Made by a program: the position numbers and the translations under genes
Notes under the pieces: generated by a model
What the model was told of the DNA's origin: nothing
Database searches by the model: none
The model's input: only the letters and a program-made list of their open reading frames with translations
Source: Streptomyces radicis
GTDB taxonomy: Bacteria > Actinomycetota > Actinomycetes > Streptomycetales > Streptomycetaceae
NCBI RefSeq assembly: GCF_003626575.1
Contig: NZ_RBDY01000021.1
Coordinates: 48,725 to 112,724, forward strand
Length of the DNA: 64,000 bases
Direction: 5' to 3'
In this document: positions 16,823 through 25,200 of the stretch, in pieces
How the letters are laid out: the number at the start of each line of letters is the position of its first letter
How positions within the stretch are numbered: the first letter of the stretch is position 1

Positions 16823-18016
16823 TCACCTTTCGAGTACCAGGGCGAGGCCTTGGCCGACGCCCACGCACAGGGCGGCGACGCCGACTCCGGTGCCGTGCGC
16901 GGCGAGCTGGTGGGCGACGGCCCCGGCCAGGCGGGCCCCTGACGCGCCCAGCGGGTGACCGATGGCCAGGGCTCCCCCGCGCGGGTTGACCAGGGCGGGG
17001 TCGAGGTCGGGAAGCTCGGCCAGGCAGCCGAGCACCTGCGCGGCGAACGCCTCGTTGAGCTCGACCGTGCGCAGCCGGTCGAAGCGCCGCCCGGCCCTGC
17101 GCAGCGCGGTGGTGATGGCGGCGACCGGGCCGAGGCCGTACCACTGCGGCTCGATGCCGGTGACGGCCGACGCGGCGACGCGGGCCAGCGGCGGGCGGCC
17201 GGTCAGCGCGAGGCCGCGCTCGTCGGCGAGGAGCAGCGCCGCGGCGCCGTCGTTCAGCGGGGACGAGGTGGCGGCGGTGACGGTGCCGTCGGGGCGGAAG
17301 GCGGGCCTGATCCTGGCCAGCGCCTCGGGGGTGCCGCCGTCGCGGACGCTCTCGTCCCGTGCCAGGTCGACGCCGGGGTGGGGCACGACCTCGGCCGCGT
17401 AGTGGCCATCGGCCCAGGCGCGGGCGGCCTTGGCGTGGCTGGCCAGCGCGAACGCCTCCTGTCGCGCGCGGCCGATGCGGTGCTTGGCGGCGATCAGCTC
17501 GGCGCCCTCGCCCAGCGGAACGGTCCACTCAGGTGGCATGCGCGGGTTGACCATGCGCCAGCCGAGGGTGGTGGAGTGCAGCTCCTGGTGGCCGGTGGGG
17601 AAGGCCCGCTCCGGCTTGGGCAGCACCCAGGGCGCGCGGCTCATGGACTCCACGCCCCCGGCGACGACGACCGAGGCGTCCCCGACGGCGATCGCGCGGG
17701 CGGCCTGGACGACGGCCTCGAGGCCCGAGGCGCACAGCCGGTTGACGGTGGTGCCGGGCACCGTGGGCGGCAGCCCGGCCAGCAGGGCGGCCATGCGGGC
17801 GACGTTGCGGTTCTCCTCGCCCGCGCCGTTCGCGTTCCCGAGGACCACGTCGTCGACCTCCGCGGGGTCGAGGGCGGGAGAGCGGTCGAGCAGGGCGCGG
17901 ACCACATGGGCCGCGAGGTCGTCGGGGCGCGCGCCCGACAGGGCGCCGCCGTAGCGGCCCACCGGGGTGCGGACGGCGTCGGCGATGTAGACGTCGCGCG
18001 TGGTCACCTGGGTCAT
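16823..18016 (-). CDS. pcaF: 3-oxoadipyl-CoA thiolase
   Basis: A 397-residue type II thiolase that splits 3-oxoadipyl-CoA into succinyl-CoA and acetyl-CoA. Acyl-carrying Cys95 is in TTVNRLCASGLEAV. The catalytic His lies in GGALAIGHPLGASGARL, and the base Cys in ALCVGVGQGLALVLER at the C-terminus; NEAFAAQVL is also present. The overlap with pcaJ and the operon context separate it from the acetyl-CoA acetyltransferases. Usual length for PcaF. Confidence 0.93.
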   Translation of the reverse strand: MTQVTTRDVYIADAVRTPVGRYGGALSGARPDDLAAHVVRALLDRSPALDPAEVDDVVLGNANGAGEENRNVARMAALLAGLPPTVPGTTVNRLCASGLEAVVQAARAIAVGDASVVVAGGVESMSRAPWVLPKPERAFPTGHQELHSTTLGWRMVNPRMPPEWTVPLGEGAELIAAKHRIGRARQEAFALASHAKAARAWADGHYAAEVVPHPGVDLARDESVRDGGTPEALARIRPAFRPDGTVTAATSSPLNDGAAALLLADERGLALTGRPPLARVAASAVTGIEPQWYGLGPVAAITTALRRAGRRFDRLRTVELNEAFAAQVLGCLAELPDLDPALVNPRGGALAIGHPLGASGARLAGAVAHQLAAHGTGVGVAALCVGVGQGLALVLER

Positions 18017-18780
18017 GTGGCTTCCTCCCGCGGGGACTTGAGGGCGCGCAGCGCGGCGAGCTCAGCGCCGGTCGGCGGCTCGGTGAAGGACGGGTGCCGG
18101 GCGATCCGCACGTCCCAGCCGGTGGCCGCGCGCACGTCGTCCACGGTGACGCCGGGGTGCAGCGCGGCGAGGGTCAGCTCGGCGGTGCCGGGGTCGGGCG
18201 TCAGCACGCCCAGGTCGGTGATGACGGCGACGGGGCCGCGCCCCGGCAGTCCCAGCGCCGCCCGGTCCCCCGGGCCCGTGCCATGGCCGACGGTGGTGAC
18301 GAAGTCGAGGCGGGGCACGAAGCCGCGCCGTGAGTGGCGCAGCACCAGCAGCACCCGTCCGCAGCCCGCGGCGATCTCGGGGGCGCCGCCCGCGCCCGGC
18401 AGCCGGATCTCGGGCCGCCCCTGACCGCGGCTCACGGCGGTGGTGTTGACGTTGGCGAAACGGTCCACCTGGGCGGCGCCGAGAAAGCCGACGTCGATGC
18501 GCCCGCCCTGGAGCCAGTAGTTGAACATCTCCGGCACCGGGACCACCGCGTCCGCCGTGTCGGCGAGCTCGCCGTCGCCGATGGACAGCGGCAGCGCGGC
18601 GGGGCGGGCGCCGATGGCCCCCGACTCGTAGATGAGCGTCAGGCCGGGGTTGACGGTGCGGCGGGCGAGGTTGGCGGCGGTGCTCGGCAGGCCGATGCCG
18701 ACGAAGCACGTGCGGGCCCCGGCCAGCGCGCGGGCGGCGTTGACCTCCATCAGCTCGTCGGGCGTCCAGTCCTGGCTCAT
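18013..18780 (-). CDS. pcaJ: 3-oxoadipate CoA-transferase beta subunit
   Basis: A 255-residue class I CoA-transferase B chain. It begins with the family motif TPDELMEVNAARALAGARTCFVGIGLPSTAANLAR and carries the covalent-catalysis glutamate Glu52 in LIYESGAIG. With PcaI it activates 3-oxoadipate using succinyl-CoA. The ATG overlaps the pcaI stop, and its TGA overlaps the pcaF start. Confidence 0.92.
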   Translation of the reverse strand: MSQDWTPDELMEVNAARALAGARTCFVGIGLPSTAANLARRTVNPGLTLIYESGAIGARPAALPLSIGDGELADTADAVVPVPEMFNYWLQGGRIDVGFLGAAQVDRFANVNTTAVSRGQGRPEIRLPGAGGAPEIAAGCGRVLLVLRHSRRGFVPRLDFVTTVGHGTGPGDRAALGLPGRGPVAVITDLGVLTPDPGTAELTLAALHPGVTVDDVRAATGWDVRIARHPSFTEPPTGAELAALRALKSPREEAT

Positions 18781-19601
18781 CGGGGCGTGGCTCCTTCCCT
18801 GCGGCGGACCTGGCTGTCGAGCCACGCGGTGAACGCCTCCCGGTCGCGGGAGATCGCGTCCCACGCGCGGTAGAAGGCGTTGTCCCGCGTCGAGTAGCCG
18901 GCCGCGTAGGACGGGTGGGCGCCGCCCGGCACCACGGCGACGGCGTCCACCGTCCAGGTCGGCAGCGTGAGCGCGCCGGGCCGTGGATCGAGCGCGGGGA
19001 CGACCTCCTCGACGGTCACCAGCACCCGGCGGGCGGCGAGCACCGCCTCCTTCTGCACGCCCGTCAGGCCCCACAGCTGAACGTTCCCCGCGGGGTCGGC
19101 GCGCTGGGCGTGGATGACGGTGACATCGGGATTGAGCGCGGCGACGGCCGCCAACTCCGCGCCGGTGAACGGGCAGACCACGGTCGCCACGGTGTCGGTG
19201 CGGCGCGGGATGTCGCTGCCCAGGTAGCCGCGCAGCACGGCGAACGGCAGGCCAGAGGCCCCGGCCACATAGCGGTTGGCCATGCCCGCGTGGCTGTGCT
19301 CGTCCAGCTCGAGCGGGCGCGGCCAGCCGTTCTCGACGGCGTCGCGGAAGCGGTGCAACGACCCGACGCCGGGGTTGCCTCCCCACGAGAAGACGAGCCT
19401 GGCGGCCAGGCCCGCGCCGATGAGCTGGTCGTAGACGACGTCGGGGGTCATCCGGACCAGGGTCAGGTCGGTGGTCCCCTGCCGGATCAGCTCATGGGCG
19501 GCGGCGAAGGGGATGAGGTGGGTGAAGCCCTCCATGGCCACGGTGTCGCCGTCATGGATCAGGTCGGCCACGGCGTCATGGAGGGAGCGGATGTCGGCCA
19601 T
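18777..19601 (-). CDS. pcaI: 3-oxoadipate CoA-transferase alpha subunit
   Basis: A 274-residue class I CoA-transferase A chain. It has AVADLIHDGDTVAMEGFTHLIPFAAAHELIRQG (the oxyanion/CoA loop region), then DVTVIHAQRADPAGNVQLWG, as in glutaconate- and 3-oxoadipate-type A chains. First gene of the seven-gene pca operon (pcaI-J-F-H-G-B-L), transcribed leftwards away from the regulator gene across a 137-bp region with dyads. Every junction in the operon is overlapping or nearly so, implying one transcript. Confidence 0.92.
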   Translation of the reverse strand: MADIRSLHDAVADLIHDGDTVAMEGFTHLIPFAAAHELIRQGTTDLTLVRMTPDVVYDQLIGAGLAARLVFSWGGNPGVGSLHRFRDAVENGWPRPLELDEHSHAGMANRYVAGASGLPFAVLRGYLGSDIPRRTDTVATVVCPFTGAELAAVAALNPDVTVIHAQRADPAGNVQLWGLTGVQKEAVLAARRVLVTVEEVVPALDPRPGALTLPTWTVDAVAVVPGGAHPSYAAGYSTRDNAFYRAWDAISRDREAFTAWLDSQVRRREGATPR

Positions 19602-19642
19602 ACGAGGTACGCCCCCTCGACCCCGGCGTTCGCCTTCCGGGT

Positions 19643-19671
19643 GTTCGTCTGGTGAACTATTGTTCGCGAAC
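19643..19671. promoter_or_regulatory. IclR-type operator region between pcaI and the regulator
   Basis: A perfect 10-bp palindrome GTTCGCGAAC lies at 19662-19671, and a spaced pair GTTC-N7-GAAC at 19643-19657 just beside it. Both share the GTTC/GAAC half-site. They occupy the centre of the divergent promoter region and are the likely binding sites of the adjacent double-IclR protein. Confidence 0.6.
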
Positions 19672-19738
19672 GATGCGCGTTCGAGTGTGGGCTCAGCCGC
19701 GCCGCACTGTCAATGGGAGCGAGGAGGGCCGTTCCGCG

Positions 19739-21439
19739 ATGGCGACCCCGACCAGGAGCACGAACGCGACGACATCGGCGCCGCCGCCCGAGGCGGTGGG
19801 ACCGCTGCTGCGCGGGCTGGCCGTGCTGCGCGCGCTCGCCGCGGGGGGCGGCGGCCTGTCGGCGGGCGAGCTGACCCGGCTCACCGGCCAGGCCCGTTCC
19901 ACGGTCGACCGCACGCTCGGCACCCTGGCGCGCCTCGACCAGGTGCGGTGGGAGGGCAGGGCGGCGGTGCTGGCGCCCCGGCTGATGGAGGTGGGCAACG
20001 CCTACCTCGCGGCCTGCCGACTCCCCGAGCTGCTGGGCGGGCGGGTGGACGAGCTGGCCGACGCGCTCGACGAGTCCGTGTCCCTCGCGGTGCCCGACGG
20101 GGACGGGGTGCGCTTCGTCCACCAGGCGACCAGGCGGCGGGCGATGTCCCTGGCCTTCCGCCTCGGCGACCCGCTGCCCGCGGAGTGCGGCGCGCCCGGC
20201 GCGCTGTTCGCCGCGGGGTGGGGCCCCGAGGAGTGGGCGCACTGGCGCGCCCGCAGGGCGGCCGACCCCGACCGCGCGGCGTTCCCCGCCGTTCCCCCGG
20301 GGGCCGCGGCGCGCGGCGCCGCGTCGTTCGACGACCGCGTCGCGGCGGCGGCCCGCACCGGCAGGTCCGAGGACGACCAGCTCATCGAGCCGGGGCTGAT
20401 CGCCATCGCCCTCCCCGTGCGCGGCGGCGACGGGCGGCCCGTCTGCGCGGCCAGCGTGGTGAGCCACACCAGTCGGCACAGCCCGGCGAGCCTGCGCCGC
20501 GCGCTTCTCCCGCCGCTGCGCCGCGCGGTCGCCGCCATGGAGCGCACCCTGGCCGCGCCCCCGCCGCCCGCCGATCCAGGGTCGGCCGCGGGGTCGGCTC
20601 CCGGGTCGGTCCCCGACGGCCCTTCGGCCGCGACCCGCGTCCGCGCCGCGAAGCGGGAGCTGGGCGCCGGGTTCGTGGAGTCCCTGGCCCGCGGCCTCGC
20701 CGTGCTCGCCTCGTTCGACGCCGCCCATCCGGCGCGCACCCTCGGCGAGTTGGCGCGCGCCACCGGTCTCGCCAGGGCCACCGTGCGCCGCTCCCTCATC
20801 ACGTTGGAGCACACGGGGCACATCGCCAGGGCGGGAGACGTCTTCCGCCCCCTGCCGCGCGTGCTCGAGCTGGGCTTCGCCGAGCTCTCCACGCTGACGC
20901 TGCCGCGGATCGCCGGGCCGCACCTGGCCCGCCTGGTCGAGCGGGTCCACGAGTCGGCCTCCCTCTCCGTGCTGGCCGGGGACGACATCCAGTACGTCGC
21001 CCGGGTCCCGACCGTGCGCGTCATGAGCGTCGACATCACCGTGGGCACCCGTTTCCCCGCCTACGCCACCTCGATGGGCCGGGTGCTGCTCGCGGATCTG
21101 CCGACGGAGGAACGCGCCGCCCGGCTCGGGCACGTGGAGCCGTTGACGCGCCACACGGTCACCGACCGCGCCGAGCTTGCCGCCGTCCTGGACCGCGCCG
21201 CGCGCGAAGGGCACGCGCTCGTGGACGGCGAGCTGGAGGAGGGCCTGCGCTCGCTCGCGGTCCCCGTGCGCGACCGCGCCTCACGCGCCGTCGCCGCCGT
21301 CAACGTCTCCATGCACGCCGCCCACCGCACCGCGGCCGAGGCCCGCGCCACGCTGCTGCCCCCGCTGCGCGAGGCCGCCGCGGCGATCGAGGCCGACCTC
21401 CACGTCGCGGGGCGCTTCGTCCCCGTCCGCCCGATGTGA
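19739..21439 (+). CDS. Tandem (double) IclR-family regulator of the pca operon
   Basis: A 566-residue protein made of two complete IclR modules in one chain. Module 1: helix-turn-helix from about residue 23 (LLRGLAVLRALAAGGGGLSAGELTRLTGQARSTVDRTLGTL) with a divergent effector domain. A Gly/Ser/Pro linker lies at about residues 275-300. Module 2: VESLARGLAVLASFDAAHPARTLGELARATGLARATVRRSLITLE plus a more canonical effector domain (TRFPAYATSMGRVLLADLP). ATG at 19739 is chosen for the GAGGAGG at 19721-19727. Divergent from pcaI, so most likely the PcaR-type activator/repressor responding to protocatechuate or 3-oxoadipate. The last 159 nt overlap hyuB on the opposite strand. Confidence 0.85.
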   Translation: MATPTRSTNATTSAPPPEAVGPLLRGLAVLRALAAGGGGLSAGELTRLTGQARSTVDRTLGTLARLDQVRWEGRAAVLAPRLMEVGNAYLAACRLPELLGGRVDELADALDESVSLAVPDGDGVRFVHQATRRRAMSLAFRLGDPLPAECGAPGALFAAGWGPEEWAHWRARRAADPDRAAFPAVPPGAAARGAASFDDRVAAAARTGRSEDDQLIEPGLIAIALPVRGGDGRPVCAASVVSHTSRHSPASLRRALLPPLRRAVAAMERTLAAPPPPADPGSAAGSAPGSVPDGPSAATRVRAAKRELGAGFVESLARGLAVLASFDAAHPARTLGELARATGLARATVRRSLITLEHTGHIARAGDVFRPLPRVLELGFAELSTLTLPRIAGPHLARLVERVHESASLSVLAGDDIQYVARVPTVRVMSVDITVGTRFPAYATSMGRVLLADLPTEERAARLGHVEPLTRHTVTDRAELAAVLDRAAREGHALVDGELEEGLRSLAVPVRDRASRAVAAVNVSMHAAHRTAAEARATLLPPLREAAAAIEADLHVAGRFVPVRPM

Positions 21440-23059
21440 GGGGGCGGCGCTCGGCGCGGTCGGCGGCCCGTATCCCCCGCCGCCCGCCGCGGTGAGCCGC
21501 ACGACGTCGCCCCTGCGGACCGAGAGGGACGACGTGTCGTACGGCAGCGGCTCCCACGGGCCGCCCGCCCGGCTCACCATCGCGCTCGCCGGCGCGCCGG
21601 GGCCGCCGCCCGCGGCGCCCCGCGCGGCGTGCTCGGGGCGGCGCTGCTCCGCCGCGACGCGGCCGCTCGCCCGGTCGGCGAGCAGCTCGTAGTCGCGACG
21701 CACCGCGAGGCCGCCCCGCCATGTCCCCGAGCCGCCGCTGCCGGGCACGAGCGCGCAGGCCCGCACGCGCCACGGGTACTCGAGCTCGATGACCTCGGCG
21801 GACATGAGCGCGCAGTTGGAGGTGTACGAGTCGATGCCGTCGTCGCCCGCCGCGCCACGCCGCGCCCCGCCCCCGCCGCCGACGGTGTCCATGAGCGTCC
21901 TGGACGCGCCGTCGCGGGGATCGACGGCGTGCATCAGCAGGACGGGGAACGAGACATGGCTCGCCGCGACGGCGCGGTCGGGCAGCAGCTCGCCCAGCGC
22001 GCGGAAGACCACGTCGGTGAGCACCTGGACGGCCATGTGCCGCGACATCACCGCGGCGGGGCGGCGCGGGCGGAAGAGGGACCCCTCGGGCGCGCGCGCC
22101 TCGACGTGCCGCATGTAGCCGTGGTTCTGCCGGATGCCGGGGCCGAGGAAGCAGCGCAGGGCGTAGTACAGGCCCGAATACGTGCTCGACCAGGGCACGT
22201 TGAACGTCCCCGTCGTCTGTGCCGCGGAGCGCGAGAGGTCCACGGTCATGCGGCCGTCGCCGACGGTCACGGCCGCGTGGACGCGCAGCGGCTCGTCGTA
22301 GTGCAGGCCGTCGCCGTCGAGGAAGCCCGTCGCCGTCACGGTGCCCTCCGGCCAGCCGCGCAGGACCGCGGCGGCGCGCGCCGACGTGTCGTCGATGAGG
22401 TCGTCGGCGGCGGCGCGCAGCGTGGCGGCGCCGTGCCGCCCGGCGAGCTCGCGGAGCCGCTCGACGCCGCGGCGGCACGCCGAGAGCTGCGCCATGAGGT
22501 CGCCCTCGACCGACTCGGGGTCGCGCACGTTGCGCAGCACGACGTCCCACAGCGCGTCGTTGCGGCGGCCCCGCTCGACGAGGCGCACGGGCGGCAGTTG
22601 CAGGCCCTCCTCGTAGAGGTCGCGCGACGCCTCGCGGTGGCCGGGGACCGCGCCCCGGTTGCGCGCCGAGACCCCGCCGATGTCGACGTGGTGCGCGACG
22701 GTCGCGACATGGCCGAGCAGCTCACCGCCCGCGTACACGGGCATGAACACCTCGAGGTCGGGCAGGTGGGTCGCGCCGCTGTAGGGGTCGTTCGTCACGA
22801 CGACGTCGCCCTCGGCGAGCGGGCCCGTGCGGGCGAGGGCGCCCGCGAGGGCGAACTCCAGGGTGCCCGCCTGGGCCGGGATGAGGTGCGAGTCGGCGAC
22901 GAGGCGGCCTCGCGCGTCGAGGAAGCCGCACGAGAAGTCGAGCATCTCGCGGATCAACGGCGAGAACGAGCAGCGCTTGAGCAGCAGCGACATCTCCCCG
23001 ACGACCGCGTCGAAACCGTTCCACAGCAGCTCGCGCACCGCTGGATCCGCCACTCTCAT
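21281..23059 (-). CDS. hyuB: Hydantoinase B / 5-oxoprolinase beta-type subunit
   Basis: A 592-residue partner of HyuA in ATP-dependent opening of hydantoins, 5-oxoproline or lactams. Family motifs: SPLIREMLDFSCGFLDARGRLVA, EGDVVVTNDPYSGATHLPDLEVFMPVY and GHVATVAHHVDIGG near the N-terminus, and YPWRVRACALVPGSGGSGTWRGGLAVRRDYELL and VRLTAAGGGGYGPP near the C-terminus. The start lies 4 nt after the hyuA stop. The conserved domain ends near 21460, but no stop occurs before 21281, so the last 50 or so residues are read from the antisense of the regulator's 3' end. That tail is Gly/Arg-rich and looks non-native. Confidence 0.88.
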   Translation of the reverse strand: MRVADPAVRELLWNGFDAVVGEMSLLLKRCSFSPLIREMLDFSCGFLDARGRLVADSHLIPAQAGTLEFALAGALARTGPLAEGDVVVTNDPYSGATHLPDLEVFMPVYAGGELLGHVATVAHHVDIGGVSARNRGAVPGHREASRDLYEEGLQLPPVRLVERGRRNDALWDVVLRNVRDPESVEGDLMAQLSACRRGVERLRELAGRHGAATLRAAADDLIDDTSARAAAVLRGWPEGTVTATGFLDGDGLHYDEPLRVHAAVTVGDGRMTVDLSRSAAQTTGTFNVPWSSTYSGLYYALRCFLGPGIRQNHGYMRHVEARAPEGSLFRPRRPAAVMSRHMAVQVLTDVVFRALGELLPDRAVAASHVSFPVLLMHAVDPRDGASRTLMDTVGGGGGARRGAAGDDGIDSYTSNCALMSAEVIELEYPWRVRACALVPGSGGSGTWRGGLAVRRDYELLADRASGRVAAEQRRPEHAARGAAGGGPGAPASAMVSRAGGPWEPLPYDTSSLSVRRGDVVRLTAAGGGGYGPPTAPSAAPSHRADGDEAPRDVEVGLDRRGGLAQRGQQRGAGLGRGAVGGVHGDVDGGDGA

Positions 23060-23063
23060 CGGC

Positions 23064-25199
23064 TCAGCTCCCCTCTCGTTCGACAGGTTCGACGGGTTCG
23101 ACGCGTTCCACGGGTTCGACGCGTTCGATGACCATGGCGACGCCGTCGACCCTCGTCACCCACCAGCCGCGCGGGACGAGGGTCGTGGTGTCGGTCTGCC
23201 GCACGATCGCGGGCCCGCGCAGCCCCGGCTCGACGTCGACGCGGTCGACGACCGTGTACCGCACGGGCGCGCCCGTGGCGTCCCACCCCGAGCGGTACCG
23301 CCGCGCGGGCTCGCGCGGCGCCCTGTGGCCCGCCGCCCAGTCGACCGCCGCGCGTGGCACGACGGCGCGCACCCGCAGGGTCACGAGCTCGACGGGGACG
23401 TCGTGCCACGCGTGGCCGTAGACCGCGCGATGAGCCTCGGCGAACGCCGTCTCGAGGCGTCCGGTGTCCTCGGGCCGCAGCGCGCACGCCGCGGAGACGG
23501 GGATCGTCAGCTCGTAGGCCTGCCCCGCGTAGCGCAGGTCGGCGTCGAGGCTCAGGCGCGGCGCGTCGGCCACTCCGGCGCCGCGCAGCAGGCGCGTGGC
23601 CTCGTCGACCAGCTCGCCGATGAGCGCGTCGACGCGCGCGTGGTCGAGTGCGCGCAGCGGGGCGACGCAGGTGCGGCCGAGGTCGTGGCGCCCGTCCCCC
23701 ATCAGCAGCCCGAGCGCCGAGGTCAGCCCCGGATGGCGGGGCACGACGACGCGCGCGACGCCGAGGTCGTCCGCGATCGCGCACGCGTGCAGCGGGCCCG
23801 CGCCGCCGAACGCCAGGAGCGCGCGGCCGCGCACGTCGATCCCGCGCGCGACGGTGACGGCGCGCAGCGCGTCGGCCATCGCGCCGTCGGCGATGCGGAT
23901 GACGCTCGCGGCGGCTGCCTCGGGGGTCAGGCCGAGCGGGCCGGCGACGTCCCGCTCGATCGCCGCCCTGGCCCGGTCGGCGTCGAGCGGGAGCGCGCCG
24001 CCGAGCAGGCCCGCGGGGTCGAGCGAGCCGCGCACGAGGTGCGCGTCCGTGACGGTCGCGCGCAGGCCCGAGCCATAGGCGGCGGGGCCCGGGTCGGCGC
24101 CCGCGCTGTCGGGGCCGACCGTGAGCGAGCCGAAGGCGTCCACGCGCGCGAGCGAGCCGCCGCCCGCGCCGATCGGCAGGACGTCGATCTGCGGCAGCGC
24201 GACCGGCAGCCCCGCGACCTCGCCGCGGTAGCGGCGGCGCGGCTGCCCGCCCTCGATCAGCGCCACGTCGGCGCTGGTACCGCCGACGTCGAGCATGACG
24301 ACATCCGGCTCGCCGAGCCGCCTGCCGATCTCCGCGGCCGCGATGGCGCCCGCGGCGGGCCCCGAGACCAGCAGCGCGACGGGCAGGCTCGTGGCGAGCG
24401 CGGCGGGGACGACGCCCCCGGCCGACGTCATGAGCTGGAACGCGCAGGCGAAGCCCCGCTCGCGCAGCCGCGCTTCGAGCCGCGCGAGGTAGCCGCCGGT
24501 GCGCGGCAGGAGCGCGGCGTTGAGCACGGTGGTCGCGGCGCGCGGGTACTCGCGGAACTCCGCCGCGACCGACGAGGACAGCGTCACCGGCACCCCGGGC
24601 AGCTCCTCCCGCACCAGGGCGCCCGCGCGCCGTTCGTGCGCGGCGTCGGCGAACGAGAACAGGAAGACGACCGCCACCGCGTCGACCCGGCCCGCGAGGG
24701 CCCGCGCCGCCCGGCGCACGTCGTCGTCAACGAGCGGGGTGACGACGGAGCCGTCCGCGCCGATCCGCTCGCGCACGCCGTGGACGCGCTCGCGCGGCAC
24801 GAGCGCCGCGGCCTTGGGCCGCCACGGGTCGTAGAGGTCGGGGCGCTGCTGCGTGCCGATCTCGAGGATGTCGTCGAACCCGGCCGTGACGAGCAGCCCC
24901 ACGCGGGCGTGATCGCCGGTGAGGACGGCGTTCGTCGCGACCGTCGTGCCGTGGACGACGGCCGTGATGTCGCCCGGCGCCAGCCCCGACCGTTCGAGGA
25001 GGCCGTCCACCGCGGTGACGAGGGCGAGCCCAGGGTCGGTCGGGGTGGAGGGGACCTTGTGGACGTGCAGGGTGCCGTCGGCCGCGAGGAGCGCCGCGTC
25101 GGTGTGCGTGCCGCCGATGTCGACGGCGATGACGTTACGCGCGCCCGCGGCCGCGCCGTTCACGGCGCCGTCCACAGCTCCGTTCACGGCTCCGTTCAC
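23064..25199 (-). CDS. hyuA: Hydantoinase A / 5-oxoprolinase alpha-type subunit
   Basis: A 711-residue ATPase subunit. The actin-like ATP site is seen in VIAVDIGGTHTDAALLAADG, VVHGTTVATNAVL, SGPAAGAIAAAEIG and VVMLDVGGTSADVALIEGG. IGAGGGSLARVD and LLAFGGAGPLHACAIADDLG are further hydantoinase A signatures. The GTG start at 25199 overlaps the flavoprotein stop (GTGA). Both ends carry repeats: an NGAVNGAVDGAVNGA start from a 12-bp repeat, and a VEPVERVEPVEP end from a 9-bp repeat. HyuA/HyuB pairs act on N-methylhydantoin, 5-oxoproline and, in described N-methylpyrrolidone degraders, a lactam. The substrate here is inferred, not shown. Confidence 0.9.
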   Translation of the reverse strand: MNGAVNGAVDGAVNGAAAGARNVIAVDIGGTHTDAALLAADGTLHVHKVPSTPTDPGLALVTAVDGLLERSGLAPGDITAVVHGTTVATNAVLTGDHARVGLLVTAGFDDILEIGTQQRPDLYDPWRPKAAALVPRERVHGVRERIGADGSVVTPLVDDDVRRAARALAGRVDAVAVVFLFSFADAAHERRAGALVREELPGVPVTLSSSVAAEFREYPRAATTVLNAALLPRTGGYLARLEARLRERGFACAFQLMTSAGGVVPAALATSLPVALLVSGPAAGAIAAAEIGRRLGEPDVVMLDVGGTSADVALIEGGQPRRRYRGEVAGLPVALPQIDVLPIGAGGGSLARVDAFGSLTVGPDSAGADPGPAAYGSGLRATVTDAHLVRGSLDPAGLLGGALPLDADRARAAIERDVAGPLGLTPEAAAASVIRIADGAMADALRAVTVARGIDVRGRALLAFGGAGPLHACAIADDLGVARVVVPRHPGLTSALGLLMGDGRHDLGRTCVAPLRALDHARVDALIGELVDEATRLLRGAGVADAPRLSLDADLRYAGQAYELTIPVSAACALRPEDTGRLETAFAEAHRAVYGHAWHDVPVELVTLRVRAVVPRAAVDWAAGHRAPREPARRYRSGWDATGAPVRYTVVDRVDVEPGLRGPAIVRQTDTTTLVPRGWWVTRVDGVAMVIERVEPVERVEPVEPVEREGS
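23079..23132. repeat. Six 9-bp imperfect tandem copies at the 3' end of hyuA
   Basis: TTCGACGGG-type units start at 23079, 23088, 23097, 23106, 23115 and 23124. On the minus strand they encode the Val/Glu/Pro/Arg repeat ending HyuA. Confidence 0.8.
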
Positions 25200-25200
25200 A
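25153..25200. repeat. Four 12-bp tandem copies at the start of hyuA
   Basis: GCGCCGTTCACG-like units at 25153, 25165, 25177 and 25189. They encode the repeated V-N/D-G-A of the HyuA N-terminus and supply three extra GTG codons, so the true start could be any of them. Confidence 0.8.

Noticed and set aside
23042..23047. GGATCC near the hyuB start as an operator
   Set aside because: It lies inside the coding sequence, has no second core 21 bp to either side, and the operon is already served by P1.
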